Shown here one piece after another: positions 6,107 to 6,692 of a stretch of 6,692 bases of DNA. Source of the DNA: Hyphomicrobium sp. (GTDB taxonomy: Bacteria; Pseudomonadota; Alphaproteobacteria; Rhizobiales; Hyphomicrobiaceae); assembly GCA_030598645.1 (NCBI GenBank), contig JAUVPN010000152.1, forward strand, positions 1 to 6,692, given 5' to 3'. Position numbers and translations under genes: made by a program. Within the stretch, counting starts at the first letter, position 1. Every line of letters begins with the position of its first letter. The notes below the pieces were generated by a model. It was given only the letters and a program-made list of their open reading frames with translations, did not search any database and was not told the DNA's origin.

Positions 6107-6230
6107 GCTCCAGCTGGTAAGAAATAATATAGGGTTGCCGGCCGACCTCGTCCCCAGATCGGGCGCATTATGCTGTCTTATGCCGTATTGATGAACCTGT
6201 GCCCAACTTTCACGTCCAGGTAATGTTTCC

Positions 6231-6692
6231 ATGACCTCCAAGGCCGCCTTCTTCACCGCACTAAGCCGCACCGATAAACCGCGCCGAGAAACTCTGCGCA
6301 GGGAACTTGCTAGAACGAACGCTGGAAAAAAAGGCGGCGCGGCGCGGCGCCCCACTCTCGTTCTGGCCAGCGCCAGTCCACGGCGGCTAATGCTACTTTC
6401 CCAGGTCGGGATCGAGCCTGATGCGCTGCGCCCCGCAACTATCGATGAGAGCTCCCGCCGGGCTGAGATGCCCCGCGGTTACGTATCTCGGTTAGCGCGC
6501 ACCAAAGCTGAAGCGGCACGAGATCAGATTGCCAACGACAAGGAGATAGCGTCCGCATACGTGCTAGGCGCCGACTCTTTGGTGGCAGTAGGGCGTCGTT
6601 TTCTTATGTAGCCAGCGAACTTAGATGAGGCCGCTCACTGTCTGCAGCTGTTATCGGGGCGTGCGCATCGTGTGATGACAAGTATATGCCTC
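6231..6692 (+). pseudogene. maf: Maf-family nucleotide pyrophosphatase, interrupted by in-frame TAG and cut by right edge
   Basis: Maf proteins are cytosolic house-cleaning pyrophosphatases that hydrolyse non-canonical or dTTP/UTP-type nucleotides. The signature LVLASASPRRLMLL (43-56) and the catalytic-acid segment GADSLVAVGRR (113-123, D115) are present. After FLM a TAG (6609-6611) stops the frame, yet the same frame continues PANLDEAAHCLQLLSGRAHR and onward to the window end, matching the family without any insertion or deletion. A truncated product of 126 residues would lack the C-terminal half and probably be inactive. The only upstream ATG consistent with the frame is 6231 (AGG ten bases before), giving a basic extension of about 41 residues before the usual Maf start; an in-frame TGA at 6192 blocks anything longer. 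It could be a fresh pseudogene, a sequencing error, or a readthrough case; TAG ends two other genes here, so reassignment is unlikely. Confidence 0.82.

Larger units (their letters stand above)
5922..6230. other. 309-bp divergent intergenic region between the Crp-type gene and maf
   Basis: No supportable gene lies here; short open frames crossing it are continuations or shadows. In particular I looked for infA, usually found beside maf in this kind of cluster, and saw neither its N-terminal MAKEE nor a GRITYRFK-like end in any frame. The stretch must hold both divergent promoters. It contains a candidate promoter for the leftward gene (5953-5982), a small dyad over its -35 (5978-5994) and a hairpin-forming repeat (6080-6106). 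Confidence 0.7.

Noticed and set aside
5922..6230. Decayed infA in the intergenic region
   Set aside because: No frame shows any recognisable infA block, even allowing a frameshift; the region cannot be called an infA remnant.
6609..6611. TAG reassigned to an amino acid in this organism
   Set aside because: UPF0262 and the cyclase both end with TAG at family-appropriate lengths, so TAG functions as a stop here.
1..6692. Search for CRISPR arrays, tRNA or rRNA genes, IS ends or transposase genes
   Set aside because: No regularly spaced repeats, no tRNA cloverleaf with T-loop/CCA features, no transposase or terminal inverted repeats were seen.

Overview
The window looks like chromosomal DNA of an alphaproteobacterium, most likely in the Hyphomicrobiales/Rhizobiales. 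The main reason is the gene order DUF2948 - hisD - UPF0262 - low-molecular-weight phosphatase with maf downstream, which is a recurrent alphaproteobacterial housekeeping cluster. The moderately high GC content and the style of the Crp/Fnr regulator fit this. Genus cannot be decided from sequence reading alone.

Layout. Positions 1-748 are read leftward: a small exported two-cysteine peptide (602-748) with a near-perfect Shine-Dalgarno, then a polytopic GT-C/DUF2029-like glycosyltransferase that runs off the left edge (542 to 1). A 216-bp divergent intergenic region (749-964) separates these from the rightward block: DUF2948 (974-1429), hisD (1469-2779), UPF0262 (2776-3273, overlapping hisD by ATGA) and a LMW-PTP/ArsC-like phosphatase (3279-3800). 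That block meets, tail to tail with only 8 bp between stop codons, a leftward pair: a Crp/Fnr-type cNMP-binding regulator (5921 to 5223) followed by a six-TM class III adenylate cyclase (5143 to 3809). A 309-bp divergent region (5922-6230) leads to a rightward Maf-family gene that carries an in-frame TAG at 6609-6611 and then continues in the same frame to the right edge.

How it fits together. hisD performs the last two steps of histidine synthesis; its neighbours DUF2948, UPF0262 and the phosphatase are conserved companions of unknown role, probably co-transcribed. The Crp-type regulator and cyclase form a plausible cAMP production-and-sensing pair: the cyclase has the residues expected for ATP selectivity, and the regulator keeps the Gly-Glu and Arg-Thr of a cAMP pocket but has a recognition helix unlike E. 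coli CRP.

Most notable points: the commonly conserved edges of the cluster (murA before DUF2948, infA between the phosphatase and maf) are both absent here, the infA position being occupied by the inverted regulator/cyclase pair; maf seems interrupted by a single nonsense codon; and there is a perfect 7-bp inverted repeat at the regulator-cyclase junction. I did not find a clear new defence, mobile or RNA system.
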